This document shows, piece after piece, positions 41,979 through 50,427 of a stretch of DNA of 64,000 bases. The stretch comes from an uncultured Muribaculaceae bacterium (GTDB taxonomy: Bacteria > Bacteroidota > Bacteroidia > Bacteroidales > Muribaculaceae): contig CAJUPY010000008.1 in assembly GCA_910588035.1 (NCBI GenBank), forward strand, positions 1-64,000, given 5' to 3'. Below the pieces are notes generated by a model. That model was not told where the DNA came from. It ran no database searches and saw only the letters and a list, made by a program, of their open reading frames with translations. The translations under genes and the position numbers were made by a program. Within the stretch, counting starts at the first letter, position 1, and the number at the start of each line of letters is the position of its first letter.

Positions 41979-43304
41979 TTATTTTAAAATAGACAGCCTG
42001 ACTGTCTTGTTTTTCAGTTTGTAGGGTGATGCGGCCTCGATTGTCTGTCGGGCTTTGGTTGCCGGAACAGCAACAAGCGCGCAATGGTCTTTTAAACTTA
42101 TTTTGCCAACCTCATCACGGTTCAGGTTGCCGCGTTGCATCATGTAGCCCGCGACATCACCACGGCTGATTTTATCACGTTTTCCGGCATTGATGTAGAT
42201 TGTAGAGGTTGACGAAGCAGAGGGAGTATCACATTGAGGACGGGGTGACAGCGAACGGTCAAAGACAATGTAATCAGGAATGTTGTCTGCTTCAGAGGTT
42301 ATGACGTATACTGTTCCTGAGGCATCAACGCGTGCTGTGCGTCCGTTTCTGTGGGTCCATGCTTCGTGCGACGGTGCGATATGGTAGTGGATGACCGAAC
42401 CTACTCTGTCAAGGTCAAGGCCACGCGATGCGAGATCTGTGGAGATCAAGACCGGTGTGGTTCCGTTGTCAAGCAGGTCAAGAGCCTGCTCGCGCTGACG
42501 CTGTTCCATGCCGCCGTGATACATTCCGACAGCAAAGTGAGCTTTTTTAAGCGATTGATAGACACGTTCGACACTTTCGCGGTGGTTGAGAAAGACAATG
42601 GTCTTTTCATCATGTGGAAGTGTGAGCAGCAGGTCGGTCAGTGTCGCCAGTTTGTCGCGTTGAGGAGATTCGACATTGACGATCTGCATTCTGGCCCGCG
42701 GAGCCTCTGTGCGGTCTGTGTAATCTATTGTCTCAGGGTTGTCGAGATTTAGAAATTGAGGTATCTCGGTGAGGCGTGTCGCCGATGTAAGGACAGTCAG
42801 CGCGAGTTTACGTGGCAATTTCCGTGCTATGCGCTTCATTTCATCGAGGAATCCGAGTTCAAGAGATTTGTCATATTCGTCGAGTACAAGCAATCTGACA
42901 CTTTGTCCGTTCAAGGTGCCACGGGTAAGGTGGTCGAGCAGACGACCCGGAGTCGAGACGACTATGTCGGGCATCGCGCCGTTGATAGAGTCGACCTCGG
43001 CTTGCATAGGGTGTCCGCCATAAAATGTCGCGGTCTTGTAACCGACAGCGGCTTTTCTGATCACTTCGCCGGTTTGTATTGTCAATTCGCGTGACGGTGC
43101 GACGACAACAGCCTGAAGTTCACCCGAGGGGCGTTCCATTCTCTTCAACATTGCGATTGTGAAAGCGAGCGTCTTTCCCGAACCAGTCGGTGAAAGAAGA
43201 ATCAGTTGCGGAGATGAAGACGACAGAACAGCCAGCTGCATCGGGTTAAGAGACTCTATGGCGGCCGATTTCAATATGTTGTCGATAATTTGTTTTTTTT
43301 CCAT
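41979..43304 (-). CDS. dbpA: DbpA-like DEAD-box RNA helicase
   Basis: 441-residue ATP-dependent RNA helicase. Motif I SPTGSGKTLAF, motif Ia APSRELTIQTGE, motif II VLDEYDKSLELG (DEYD in place of DEAD), SAT motif, motif V STDLASRGLD and motif VI HRNGRTARVDASG. A C-terminal DbpA RNA-binding domain (about 370-441) reads YINAGKRDKISRGDVAGYMMQ, which in DbpA recognises 23S rRNA hairpin 92, so a role in 50S assembly is likely. The DEYD variant keeps the DExD chemistry. It lies 19 bases from the histidine kinase gene and 18 from mdh. Confidence 0.9.
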   Translation of the reverse strand: MEKKQIIDNILKSAAIESLNPMQLAVLSSSSPQLILLSPTGSGKTLAFTIAMLKRMERPSGELQAVVVAPSRELTIQTGEVIRKAAVGYKTATFYGGHPMQAEVDSINGAMPDIVVSTPGRLLDHLTRGTLNGQSVRLLVLDEYDKSLELGFLDEMKRIARKLPRKLALTVLTSATRLTEIPQFLNLDNPETIDYTDRTEAPRARMQIVNVESPQRDKLATLTDLLLTLPHDEKTIVFLNHRESVERVYQSLKKAHFAVGMYHGGMEQRQREQALDLLDNGTTPVLISTDLASRGLDLDRVGSVIHYHIAPSHEAWTHRNGRTARVDASGTVYVITSEADNIPDYIVFDRSLSPRPQCDTPSASSTSTIYINAGKRDKISRGDVAGYMMQRGNLNRDEVGKISLKDHCALVAVPATKARQTIEAASPYKLKNKTVRLSILK

Positions 43305-43323
43305 TTCAATTATAACGTTTTTT

Positions 43324-44550
43324 TCAATCCTTTTGTTGAAGCGGTGTCAGTGGAATCTCGATAGCGAAAGTTGTACCTTTACCGACTTCAGAAGAGTGGA
43401 CATAGATGCGCCCGGAGTGATATTGTTCGATGATGCGACGTGCGAGCGTGAGACCGAGTCCCCAGCCACGTTTCTTTGTCGTGAATCCGGGGTGGAAGAT
43501 CGTGTCGAAATTCTTGCGGTTTATTCCTTTACCGGTGTCTGAGACCATTATCACTGCTTTTTTATCGGCGGCGGTTGTAGTGACGGTAATGCTTCCGGAT
43601 CCCTCCATGGCATCGACGGCATTTTTGATAAGGTTTTCCATTACCCATTCAAAGAGTGGTGAGCTGGCCTTTACCGGCAGCGGATGGCTGTAGAGAGAGA
43701 CGGTAAGGCATATGCGGCTTGAGATGCGCGATGACATGTATATTGTCGCTTTCTCTACTATAGTGTTGAGATCGACGGCGTCGAGGGTCGGTTCAGAACC
43801 GATCTTTGAGAAACGCGAGGCGATTGTAGACAGACGGTTGACATCTTTGTTCATTTCGTCGACATATTCTTTGTCGACACCGAGCGACGGCAACAGTTCG
43901 ACCCATGCCATCAGCGATGAGATCGGAGTACCGAGCTGGTGGGCTGTTTCTTTCGACAACCCGACCCACACCTTGTTTTGTTCGGCACGTTTGGTCGACG
44001 ACACGGCATAGTAGACTATGCCGATGAACGCAAGCATTATCAACAACTGAATGTAGGGGTAATAACTTAATTTTTTCAGTAGTTTGGAGTCTTCGTAATA
44101 GAGGTGTTGGAGATTGTTTGGCGAGATTATGATGTGGATCACATTTGGCGTTTCCTTCAATGCGCTGAGTTTGCGATAGAGAAAGCGGCTGTTTATCTCA
44201 GAAAGAATATATGCGTCGTCGCCTGATTCAGGCGGTTCCGGCAGATCAAAATTGCGATGCAGCAAAATCGTGCCGTTATCATCGGTCAGAAGCACGGGAA
44301 TCGTATGATTACGCTCGATAATGCTGAGCAGAAACTCGATGTCGGTTGCGTTTCGTTCTGGGTCGTCTTGATTTTGTCCGATGCTTATGATCTCTTTCGT
44401 GGCGTCGGCCCAGATCTGCATCCGTTCACGTTCTTGAGTGGAAAGATCTCTTACCAGATTGTTTGAGACATATAGAAACAGGCCGACTACGATGAGGGTA
44501 GCGATCAGAAACAATATTGTTCCTGCTCTCCGGCGGTCATAGATGTTCAT
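43324..44550 (-). CDS. Orphan membrane sensor histidine kinase
   Basis: 408-residue sensor kinase. Two transmembrane helices (about 11-29 and 165-183) flank a 135-residue extracytoplasmic sensor region. The kinase core has the H-box LSKETAHQLGTPISSLMAW (phospho-acceptor H204), N-box NLIKNAVDAMEG, DTGKGI (G1) and GWGLGLTLARRIIEQYH. There is no HAMP domain and no response regulator next to it. Start: the upstream in-frame TTG at 44556 is rejected; ATG at 44550 overlaps the HAD stop by 4 bases (ATGA), the same coupling seen elsewhere in this operon. The sensor domain resembles no family that I recognise. Confidence 0.87.
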   Translation of the reverse strand: MNIYDRRRAGTILFLIATLIVVGLFLYVSNNLVRDLSTQERERMQIWADATKEIISIGQNQDDPERNATDIEFLLSIIERNHTIPVLLTDDNGTILLHRNFDLPEPPESGDDAYILSEINSRFLYRKLSALKETPNVIHIIISPNNLQHLYYEDSKLLKKLSYYPYIQLLIMLAFIGIVYYAVSSTKRAEQNKVWVGLSKETAHQLGTPISSLMAWVELLPSLGVDKEYVDEMNKDVNRLSTIASRFSKIGSEPTLDAVDLNTIVEKATIYMSSRISSRICLTVSLYSHPLPVKASSPLFEWVMENLIKNAVDAMEGSGSITVTTTAADKKAVIMVSDTGKGINRKNFDTIFHPGFTTKKRGWGLGLTLARRIIEQYHSGRIYVHSSEVGKGTTFAIEIPLTPLQQKD

Positions 44551-45383
44551 AGGCAACAGTCTTTTTCAATGAAACGTGCCACAGCATCAGCACTGTTAGG
44601 CCCGATCACCTCTCCGGCCCGCGTTTTGACTTCGGGTAGTGCGTTTCCGACAGCAACGGCCAGGTCGGCGACTTCAAACATGGGCAAGTCGTTGAGGTTG
44701 TCGCCAAACACCACCAGGCGGTCGGCCCCACATTCTTTTTTAAGTCTCATAACCGCTCCGGCTTTAGACACTCCGGGGGCGAAAATTTCAATGAGAGATG
44801 CTTTGGGGTCGAATATGTCGGGATAGGCCGATACCGAGCAGTCACCACGTTTTTTCAGTTTGTCGGCGACACGCATGATGTTATCAGTCGGTCCTGTGGC
44901 AAAGGCCAACATCATTTTGTCAAGACAGGCATCAGGAACGTTCATTCCGATATAAAATCTTTTCAGCGGCAGATTTTTGCGTTGCTCGTAGAAATCACGC
45001 TCTTTACGATTCATTTCCAAGCCATGATATACCTCAAGCAAAGCCGACGGAGAGGAGAGCGTGTAGACAAAAGGATCGATCTGTTCGTCGGCAAGTTCCT
45101 GCAAGACACCGGCGGCCAGAGATCGGGTCATGTATATCGGCGAGATGTAGTGCTGTGTGTTTCTGTCCCACAAAGCGGCACCGGTCAGCACTATTGCCGG
45201 AACTGTCGTCACTGTCGCCTCAAGCAGTTTTGAGACGGTGGCCGGAGTGCGTGCCGTGGCTACGGTGATAAGTGCGCCGCGGCGACTCAGATCGCTGATT
45301 ATGCGTGCCGATTCCTGACTGACCAGACTGTTGTTGTCGAGCAGGGTTCCGTCGAGGTCTGAAATGTAGAGAGTCTTTGCCAT
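44547..45383 (-). CDS. HAD-family (Cof-type) phosphatase
   Basis: 278-residue haloacid dehalogenase phosphatase of the Cof/YidA class IIB type. Motif I DLDGTLLDNNSLV near the N-terminus contains the nucleophile Asp; motif II is VATART; the C2 cap lies between; motif III Lys and motif IV are in LVVFGDNLNDLPMFEVADLAVAVGNA. Probably hydrolyses a sugar phosphate or nucleotide cofactor such as FMN or PLP. It overlaps the histidine kinase by 4 bases and starts 3 bases after EFR1. Substrate unknown. Confidence 0.88.
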   Translation of the reverse strand: MAKTLYISDLDGTLLDNNSLVSQESARIISDLSRRGALITVATARTPATVSKLLEATVTTVPAIVLTGAALWDRNTQHYISPIYMTRSLAAGVLQELADEQIDPFVYTLSSPSALLEVYHGLEMNRKERDFYEQRKNLPLKRFYIGMNVPDACLDKMMLAFATGPTDNIMRVADKLKKRGDCSVSAYPDIFDPKASLIEIFAPGVSKAGAVMRLKKECGADRLVVFGDNLNDLPMFEVADLAVAVGNALPEVKTRAGEVIGPNSADAVARFIEKDCCL

Positions 45384-45386
45384 TAT

Positions 45387-46184
45387 TTACGTTGGTTGTT
45401 TGTTTGAATCTGACACACCCTTTGAAATGAAACGGCGGTATTGTCCTTTGGTGTCTGTAGCCTTTCCATATCTTATTGCGTGAACAGGGCAGATGTGGTA
45501 ACAACGCAGGCACATCGCACAATTGTTGTTCCACTTCGGACTACCGTCGGTCATGACTATGTTTCGGGTGGGGCAGTTGCGTGAACAGAGTCCGCACGAA
45601 GTACACAACCCGGTGTTGACTTTGAATCTGTCGGCCGACATCTCAAACCTTATGAACCAGGGATATATCAACGAGGTCTTCACCCAGGGCCATGAACCTC
45701 TGACAACATCGTCATCGGTCGATTTCAGTGTGATCTGGTTCGCTATGTGGCGGATGCGGTCTGCTGCAAGGTCAATTTTTTTCTTTTCAAGCTCAGGCGA
45801 GTCGACATCGAATCCCGTCATGTTGACATAGGTGTTAGGCATCGTGACAGAAAAAGCCGCCATTGGTTTCCATCCACGGCGTTTTATTTCATTTCGCCAC
45901 ATCTTGTGGCAGTTTCCGATATCGTCGCCACATGTCGTCACCATGAAATGATCACATTTCTCAGATACTTCGACAGTAGCCTCCCTGATGAACCTGATGA
46001 CTACCGGAGGTACCCCCCAACTGTAGGTCGGGAAAACCCAGATTATGCGATCAGGATTTCCCTCGATTGTTCCCGGTTTTGTGAGCAGATCATTTTCGAG
46101 CACGATCAGTCTGTCGCCCGAAAGTTCGTGAAGTTTCCGGGCTACGAAGAGGCTGTTGCCGGTTCCGGTGAAACAAACGATCAT
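45387..46184 (-). CDS. EFR1-family flavodoxin-ferredoxin protein
   Basis: 265-residue redox protein joining an N-terminal flavodoxin-like FMN domain (IVCFTGTGNSLFVARKL) to a C-terminal 2[4Fe-4S] ferredoxin: CTSCGLCSRNCPTRNI and CAMCLRCYHICPVHAIRYG. This is the EFR1 (ferrodoxin) family seen in anaerobes. It would carry low-potential electrons in the cytoplasm. The start overlaps the DUF2027-Smr stop by 4 bases (ATGA). The electron partners are unknown; position before a HAD phosphatase is of unclear meaning. Confidence 0.88.
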   Translation of the reverse strand: MIVCFTGTGNSLFVARKLHELSGDRLIVLENDLLTKPGTIEGNPDRIIWVFPTYSWGVPPVVIRFIREATVEVSEKCDHFMVTTCGDDIGNCHKMWRNEIKRRGWKPMAAFSVTMPNTYVNMTGFDVDSPELEKKKIDLAADRIRHIANQITLKSTDDDVVRGSWPWVKTSLIYPWFIRFEMSADRFKVNTGLCTSCGLCSRNCPTRNIVMTDGSPKWNNNCAMCLRCYHICPVHAIRYGKATDTKGQYRRFISKGVSDSNKQPT

Positions 46185-47257
46185 TTTATGGTAACCTGAG
46201 TCGCACCGTAGCCATATTCGCGGAACGAGGCATCTTGAAATTGAAAGCCCTTGTATCGGTAGTTCAGCTCTTTAAGCAGAGCCTGCCGCAGAACACCTTC
46301 ACCTTTTCCATGAATAAACACGATTTTCTGACCGTGGTTCTTCAGGTTGGAGTCCATCACACGTCTGAATTCGTCAACCTGTAGGTTAAGCATGTCGGCA
46401 TTTGAGAGACCGTGAACATTGTCGACAAGCTCCTGAATGTGCAGGTCGACTTCAATTATGTCGTTATTGCGTTTCTCGCTGTGCTTCACAACTCTTTTAC
46501 GCACCGGTTTGTCGGCTTTCATTTTCTCTTTCATCGCTGTTTCAAGACGGCTGCTGTCAATGGCGGCCTTCCGTGTCACGACATCGTCGCGGACAATGTC
46601 GACCGCGATCACTTTGGTGTCGAAATAGATGTTTTCACGGAAACAGTGGAGTTTGAAAAATTTGGTTGTGTCAAGTTTTTGCTCGACGGCCACCGGATTT
46701 TTCATTTTGAACGCTTTGTCGCGTTTGAAGGCTATGCACTGAACGGCTATTTCCCCGATTTCGGTGATGTCTTCACGCAACAGTTCGCCGACGAAAACCT
46801 GAATGTTAGGCTCGACGATTCCGGCATAGCGTGTTGTCCACATCGAGTCGCGGTCACTGCGGCTCATGTATGAGAAGTAGAGGTAATAGTTTGAGTCGTT
46901 GACAAGATAGGTGCTGAATGTGGTCGTGTTGAGTTGTTTGATATCATCGGGCTCATATGCCAGGACTATGTTGAGCTTCTCACCTCCGGGAGTCTCTTCT
47001 GTAGTTTCGGTTTCCTCTGGTTTGACTTTTGGCGACTGCGGTCGGGTAGGGGGTACTGCCGTTGTCTCGGCGTGTCCTTCACCGCGATCGGCCGGTTTAC
47101 CTGCCGACGCGGGTTTCACAACTACAAGTTCGCGTATCAAAACTGGGGTCTCGAAGCCGTCCTCGTCGGCCACATGAGCTATGTTGTCGGTTATTCTCAC
47201 TATTGTTCCGCCTCCGATGCTGTTGAGGAAGCGGACAGTATCTCCAATCTGTGCCAT
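46181..47257 (-). CDS. DUF2027-Smr domain protein
   Basis: 358-residue Bacteroidetes protein. The N-terminus MAQIGDTVRFLNSIGGGTIVRITDNIAHVADEDGFETPVL is the DUF2027 beta domain, a KOW-like fold. A linker (about 55-85, low complexity) leads to a beta-sandwich middle domain (about 90-220) and a C-terminal Smr domain with EVDLHIQELVDNV, and the HGKG loop FIHGKGEGVLRQALLKEL. Smr domains of this type are nicking endonucleases, often linked to ribosome collision or mismatch processing. The catalytic HGKG motif is present. Preceded by a perfect 32-base palindrome that could terminate the DUF4954 transcript. Confidence 0.82.
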   Translation of the reverse strand: MAQIGDTVRFLNSIGGGTIVRITDNIAHVADEDGFETPVLIRELVVVKPASAGKPADRGEGHAETTAVPPTRPQSPKVKPEETETTEETPGGEKLNIVLAYEPDDIKQLNTTTFSTYLVNDSNYYLYFSYMSRSDRDSMWTTRYAGIVEPNIQVFVGELLREDITEIGEIAVQCIAFKRDKAFKMKNPVAVEQKLDTTKFFKLHCFRENIYFDTKVIAVDIVRDDVVTRKAAIDSSRLETAMKEKMKADKPVRKRVVKHSEKRNNDIIEVDLHIQELVDNVHGLSNADMLNLQVDEFRRVMDSNLKNHGQKIVFIHGKGEGVLRQALLKELNYRYKGFQFQDASFREYGYGATQVTIK

Positions 47258-47267
47258 TATCTTATAA

Positions 47268-47299
47268 AAAAATTTGCTGTAAATTTACAGCAAATTTTT
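47268..47299 (-). terminator. Perfect 32-base palindrome, probable terminator of the DUF4954 gene
   Basis: Bases 47268-47283 (AAAAATTTGCTGTAAA) are the exact reverse complement of 47284-47299, with no loop bases. On the minus strand it is followed by T-rich sequence. It could end the DUF4954 transcript or act as an operator for the downstream operon. Confidence 0.6.
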
Positions 47300-47325
47300 C
47301 TATTTGTCAATATGCATGAATAGAT

Positions 47326-49320
47326 TCAGCACTTTATTCGTTCAAGTAATTCGGCACCGAGTTCACGTTTTTTCTCGATGTGGTCAATTACCATCATCAC
47401 AAATGGGTCGGTATCGAAGTCACCTCTGACCTGCTCGAAGTCGGCGTCGCGGCACTCGCGTGGACCGTCGGCACCGAACCCGATGCGGGAGATCAGCGAA
47501 TATTCCTTGCGTGCGTCGTCGTAAAGCATTCGGTCGAGTGTCGTCACGCTGTCGCTCCAGCGTGCTACGATCATGCGAATGTCTTCGGCGGTCAGTTCGC
47601 TGCATTCTTTTCCCCACCATTGTTTGAATCGGCTGTTGACCCAGGTCCATTCCATGTCGTAGTACTCGTCACCGAGATCACGGAGGCGGTTCTCGATTTT
47701 CTCCAGAGAGTCGACACGGCGGTTAGCTATGTCATCGCAAAGTCGTTCGATCTCAGCTTTCGGGGCGATCATTCCGGCAATGTCGACCCACTCTCCGATG
47801 CCTCGGGTTGTGGTCGGACGCAAACGTTCGATGATCTGTTCATCGGAAGTGAAATCGACGCCTTTCAGACGGCTTATGACCGAGTTTCCCATAAATTTGT
47901 CGATCGCCATGCGGTAATATTCACGTCCTTTTTTCAAAGCCGATGACGTTATTGTCATCGAACGGTAGACATATTGCTCAGATGTGTGGCCGCCGGTGTG
48001 TTGAATTGAATCGAGCAATTCGATTCCGCTGAACATTTTCGAGGCTGTGAAAGGGCTCAGGAGGTTGAAGTTGATTATGTCGAGTTTGTCGTCGTCACGC
48101 CGTCTGTCGCGTTTGGGCCATTTCTGGGCATCGCGGATGGTGCCTACACTTTTTATGTTCACCCCCGGAACGAGATAGCTCGTCCCGCGGTTCTCGATCA
48201 GATAAGAGAAGGGGAGCCGGCTTGTGTCGGGGTGATTGACGTGGCGTCCCATGACCAGCGAGAAAGCTCCTATTCGCGCGGGCCATAGAATGTAGGAGTC
48301 GCTTGTTGTCTTTGAACCGCGTTCGACCACTCCTTGATGAATCGGGCCGAGTTTATACATGTGGTTGCTCTGGTTTGATCCGGATCCTGCATTGAGAAAT
48401 GAGAACATTCCGGCTATCAGCAGACTCGACTTGTGCATTGTCACTGTATAGGGACCGGCAAAAATCGCAGCAGCCTCACCGTTCTCACATGCGCAATTTG
48501 AGAAAAACAGTGAGTCGTGGGCCGAGAACAGGTGTGACAGGTGAGTGGCCTGGCCGATGAATGTGTTCAGCAGAACGACGCTGTCTTCGACATGTGCTCC
48601 GGCGGCGAGAATGAAATGGTCTGCCATGACGTTTGTTCCGACATAGACAGGATCTTTTTCAGATGACGCTATAGTGCCGTCGGTCAGTTTGGCGGCACTG
48701 TCGATGACCGCATGACAGCCTATGTTGACATTTGTGATCACCCCGGCATTGATCACTTTGGCGTGATGCCCGATAGATCCGCGTGGAGTTGTGGCTTTCT
48801 TCGCTTCAGCGGAAATCAGTTCCCTGAATGACTCTATGAGTTGAGGATTGTGGCGGTACATTGCCGTCAGATAGGCTGTCTGCGCCGACAGTCGCGTATA
48901 TATCGGCACTTCGCGTCCTCCTGTCTCGTTCAATACGGAGACTTCGGTTCCGATGCCAAAAGAAGAATCACCTGTCGCAACGATGCGGTCTACGTTTTCG
49001 ATAAATACGTGATCGCCTATGTTGTAGTTGGCGATGTAATTTGACACATTTCTTATATAGACATTGTCTCCGACTGAAACATTGTGGAGGGTCACATTGC
49101 TCAGGCCCGAAACAACGGGAACACCACCTTCGAGAATGAACGATTTATCAAATTTTCCGAGAGAAATCTCGCCCGACAGTCGCAGATTACTGCATCGGGT
49201 GGCGTCAAAACATTGGTCGACCGAAACATTGTTCCAATTGTCGGCAGAACAGCCGCGTGACTGGAGAGTCGTGATTTCTTCGTCTGTCAGCTGCCTGTAG
49301 TTCTTTTTTGTTGAAGTCAT
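47326..49320 (-). CDS. DUF4954 beta-helix protein
   Basis: 664-residue protein of the DUF4954 family, found in Bacteroidetes and spirochaetes. The middle (about 80-390) is a left-handed parallel beta-helix of hexapeptide-like turns, e.g. GVITNVNIGCHAVIDSAAKLTDGTI and DHFILAAGAHVEDSVVLLNTFIGQATHL, resembling sugar-nucleotide acyltransferases and pyrophosphorylases. The C-terminal 230 residues are helical and specific to the family. No nucleotidyltransferase motif is seen at the N-terminus. No signal peptide. It has its own promoter with unusual half-site repeats. Function is unknown; a sugar-nucleotide role is only suggested by fold. Confidence 0.78.
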   Translation of the reverse strand: MTSTKKNYRQLTDEEITTLQSRGCSADNWNNVSVDQCFDATRCSNLRLSGEISLGKFDKSFILEGGVPVVSGLSNVTLHNVSVGDNVYIRNVSNYIANYNIGDHVFIENVDRIVATGDSSFGIGTEVSVLNETGGREVPIYTRLSAQTAYLTAMYRHNPQLIESFRELISAEAKKATTPRGSIGHHAKVINAGVITNVNIGCHAVIDSAAKLTDGTIASSEKDPVYVGTNVMADHFILAAGAHVEDSVVLLNTFIGQATHLSHLFSAHDSLFFSNCACENGEAAAIFAGPYTVTMHKSSLLIAGMFSFLNAGSGSNQSNHMYKLGPIHQGVVERGSKTTSDSYILWPARIGAFSLVMGRHVNHPDTSRLPFSYLIENRGTSYLVPGVNIKSVGTIRDAQKWPKRDRRRDDDKLDIINFNLLSPFTASKMFSGIELLDSIQHTGGHTSEQYVYRSMTITSSALKKGREYYRMAIDKFMGNSVISRLKGVDFTSDEQIIERLRPTTTRGIGEWVDIAGMIAPKAEIERLCDDIANRRVDSLEKIENRLRDLGDEYYDMEWTWVNSRFKQWWGKECSELTAEDIRMIVARWSDSVTTLDRMLYDDARKEYSLISRIGFGADGPRECRDADFEQVRGDFDTDPFVMMVIDHIEKKRELGAELLERIKC

Positions 49321-49364
49321 AGTGGAAAAGTGAACATAAGTGATTGATACTTGAATTGCTGTTG

Positions 49365-49397
49365 CAAAGATACGAATAAGTCGAGAGCAAATGCAAA
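49365..49397 (-). promoter_or_regulatory. Promoter of the DUF4954 gene
   Basis: On the minus strand: TTTG (49397-49394), 21 bases, TATCTTTG (49372-49365), a close match to the Bacteroidetes consensus, 45 bases before the start codon. The -33 box sits inside a set of GCAAAT/ATTTGC half-sites (49387-49413). Confidence 0.7.
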
Positions 49398-49413
49398 TTT
49401 ATTTGCAATTTGC
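49387..49413. promoter_or_regulatory. Four GCAAAT/ATTTGC half-sites, possible operator
   Basis: Order: GCAAAT GCAAAT tt ATTTGC a ATTTGC, i.e. two tandem copies facing two inverted copies. It overlaps the -33 box of the DUF4954 promoter, as expected for a repressor or activator site. No regulator is identified. Confidence 0.4.
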
Positions 49414-49482
49414 CGAGCGGGAGTATCTAAGACGGAGTCAAAGTTATGAATATTTTACGAGAAAAACATGGTTTGCTGCGTT

Positions 49483-49513
49483 TTGTTCACGTCGTTTGGA
49501 TTCTGTAATTTTG
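49483..49513 (+). promoter_or_regulatory. Promoter of the MBL hydrolase gene, predicted leaderless
   Basis: TTTG (49483-49486), 19 bases, TAATTTTG (49506-49513), a full consensus match. The ATG (49518) begins only 4 bases after the -7 box, so transcription would start at or within a few bases of the start codon. Confidence 0.7.
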
Positions 49514-49517
49514 CATC

Positions 49518-50336
49518 ATGGATAAAAAAACAGAAAAACGGATAATCATTTTGGGTACGGGACATGCGACGGTGACGAAGTGTTACAACGCATGTTTCAT
49601 GTTGATTGTTGATGGTTGCCGTCTGCTTGTCGACGGTGGAGGTGGCAACGGAATACTTGCCCAGCTTGAAAAAGCAGGCATCGGCATCGCTGAGATCGAT
49701 GCGGTTTTTGTGACACATGCCCACACCGATCATGTCATGGGGGTGTTGTGGGTGATTCGCATGATCGGGCAGCAGGTTCTGTATGGCAACCGGTCAAAAG
49801 GATGTGTCGTCTATGGTAGCCGCAAGGTTCTCGATCTGCTTGACATTATGGGGCGGACTATGTTGTATGAATGGATGTGGCAAAAGATTCGTGAAACGGT
49901 AGTGTTTGAGACGATTGATGACGGATTCGAGATGTCGGTCGGTGGAAAATTTAAACTCGAATGTTTTGACACCCGGGCATCAGAACCTCAGATAGGATTC
50001 AGAGCCACCCTCCCTGAAGGTGATACGTTGGTTTGTTGTGGCGACGCTCCGTTGGCCGATATCCCAGGGAGTGTATTGAAAGATGCCGACTGGCTGATTG
50101 CCGAAGCCTATTGTCTTGAGAAGGATAATGAAAGATTTCATGCCCGGGAAAAAAAGCATGGAACTGTTGTCGATACAGCCGGATATGCTGCTGCGGCAAA
50201 TGTGACTAATCTGATTATCTATCACACTGAAGATTCAATGCTGTCGACCCGCAAAAAAGAGTATACACGTGAAGCCCGCAGTTTTTTCACGGGTAACGTC
50301 TATGTTCCCGACGATCTCGAAATCATAGATCTGTAA
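49518..50336 (+). CDS. MBL-fold metallo-hydrolase (RNase Z-like)
   Basis: 272-residue metallo-beta-lactamase-fold hydrolase. It begins IILGTGHATVTKCYNACFMLIV and LLVDGGGGNGILAQLEKAGI, then the metal motif FVTHAHTDHVMGVLWVI (HxHxDH, near residues 73-78), a second metal Asp in CCGDAPLADIP and a His in LIIYHTED. The layout resembles RNase Z/ElaC-type or phosphodiesterase MBL proteins. It could process RNA or a small phosphodiester. No signal peptide; it stands alone with its own promoter and terminator. Confidence 0.85.
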   Translation: MDKKTEKRIIILGTGHATVTKCYNACFMLIVDGCRLLVDGGGGNGILAQLEKAGIGIAEIDAVFVTHAHTDHVMGVLWVIRMIGQQVLYGNRSKGCVVYGSRKVLDLLDIMGRTMLYEWMWQKIRETVVFETIDDGFEMSVGGKFKLECFDTRASEPQIGFRATLPEGDTLVCCGDAPLADIPGSVLKDADWLIAEAYCLEKDNERFHAREKKHGTVVDTAGYAAAANVTNLIIYHTEDSMLSTRKKEYTREARSFFTGNVYVPDDLEIIDL

Positions 50337-50353
50337 TCTATATTTTAAATTAT

Positions 50354-50400
50354 AAAAACAGACAGGTCGGAAAACATTGTTTTCCGACCTGTCTGTTTTT
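50354..50400. terminator. Bidirectional terminator between MBL hydrolase and cargo protein genes
   Basis: A perfect 22-bp stem (50354-50375 with 50379-50400) with a 3-base loop and A/T runs at both ends, serving both convergent genes. Confidence 0.93.
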
Positions 50401-50427
50401 ATGGGAATCAGGCGATTGACTCGCTGA

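Noticed and set aside
47380..47946. 188-codon open frame antisense to the DUF4954 gene
   Set aside because: No domain, no promoter, fully inside a conserved gene.
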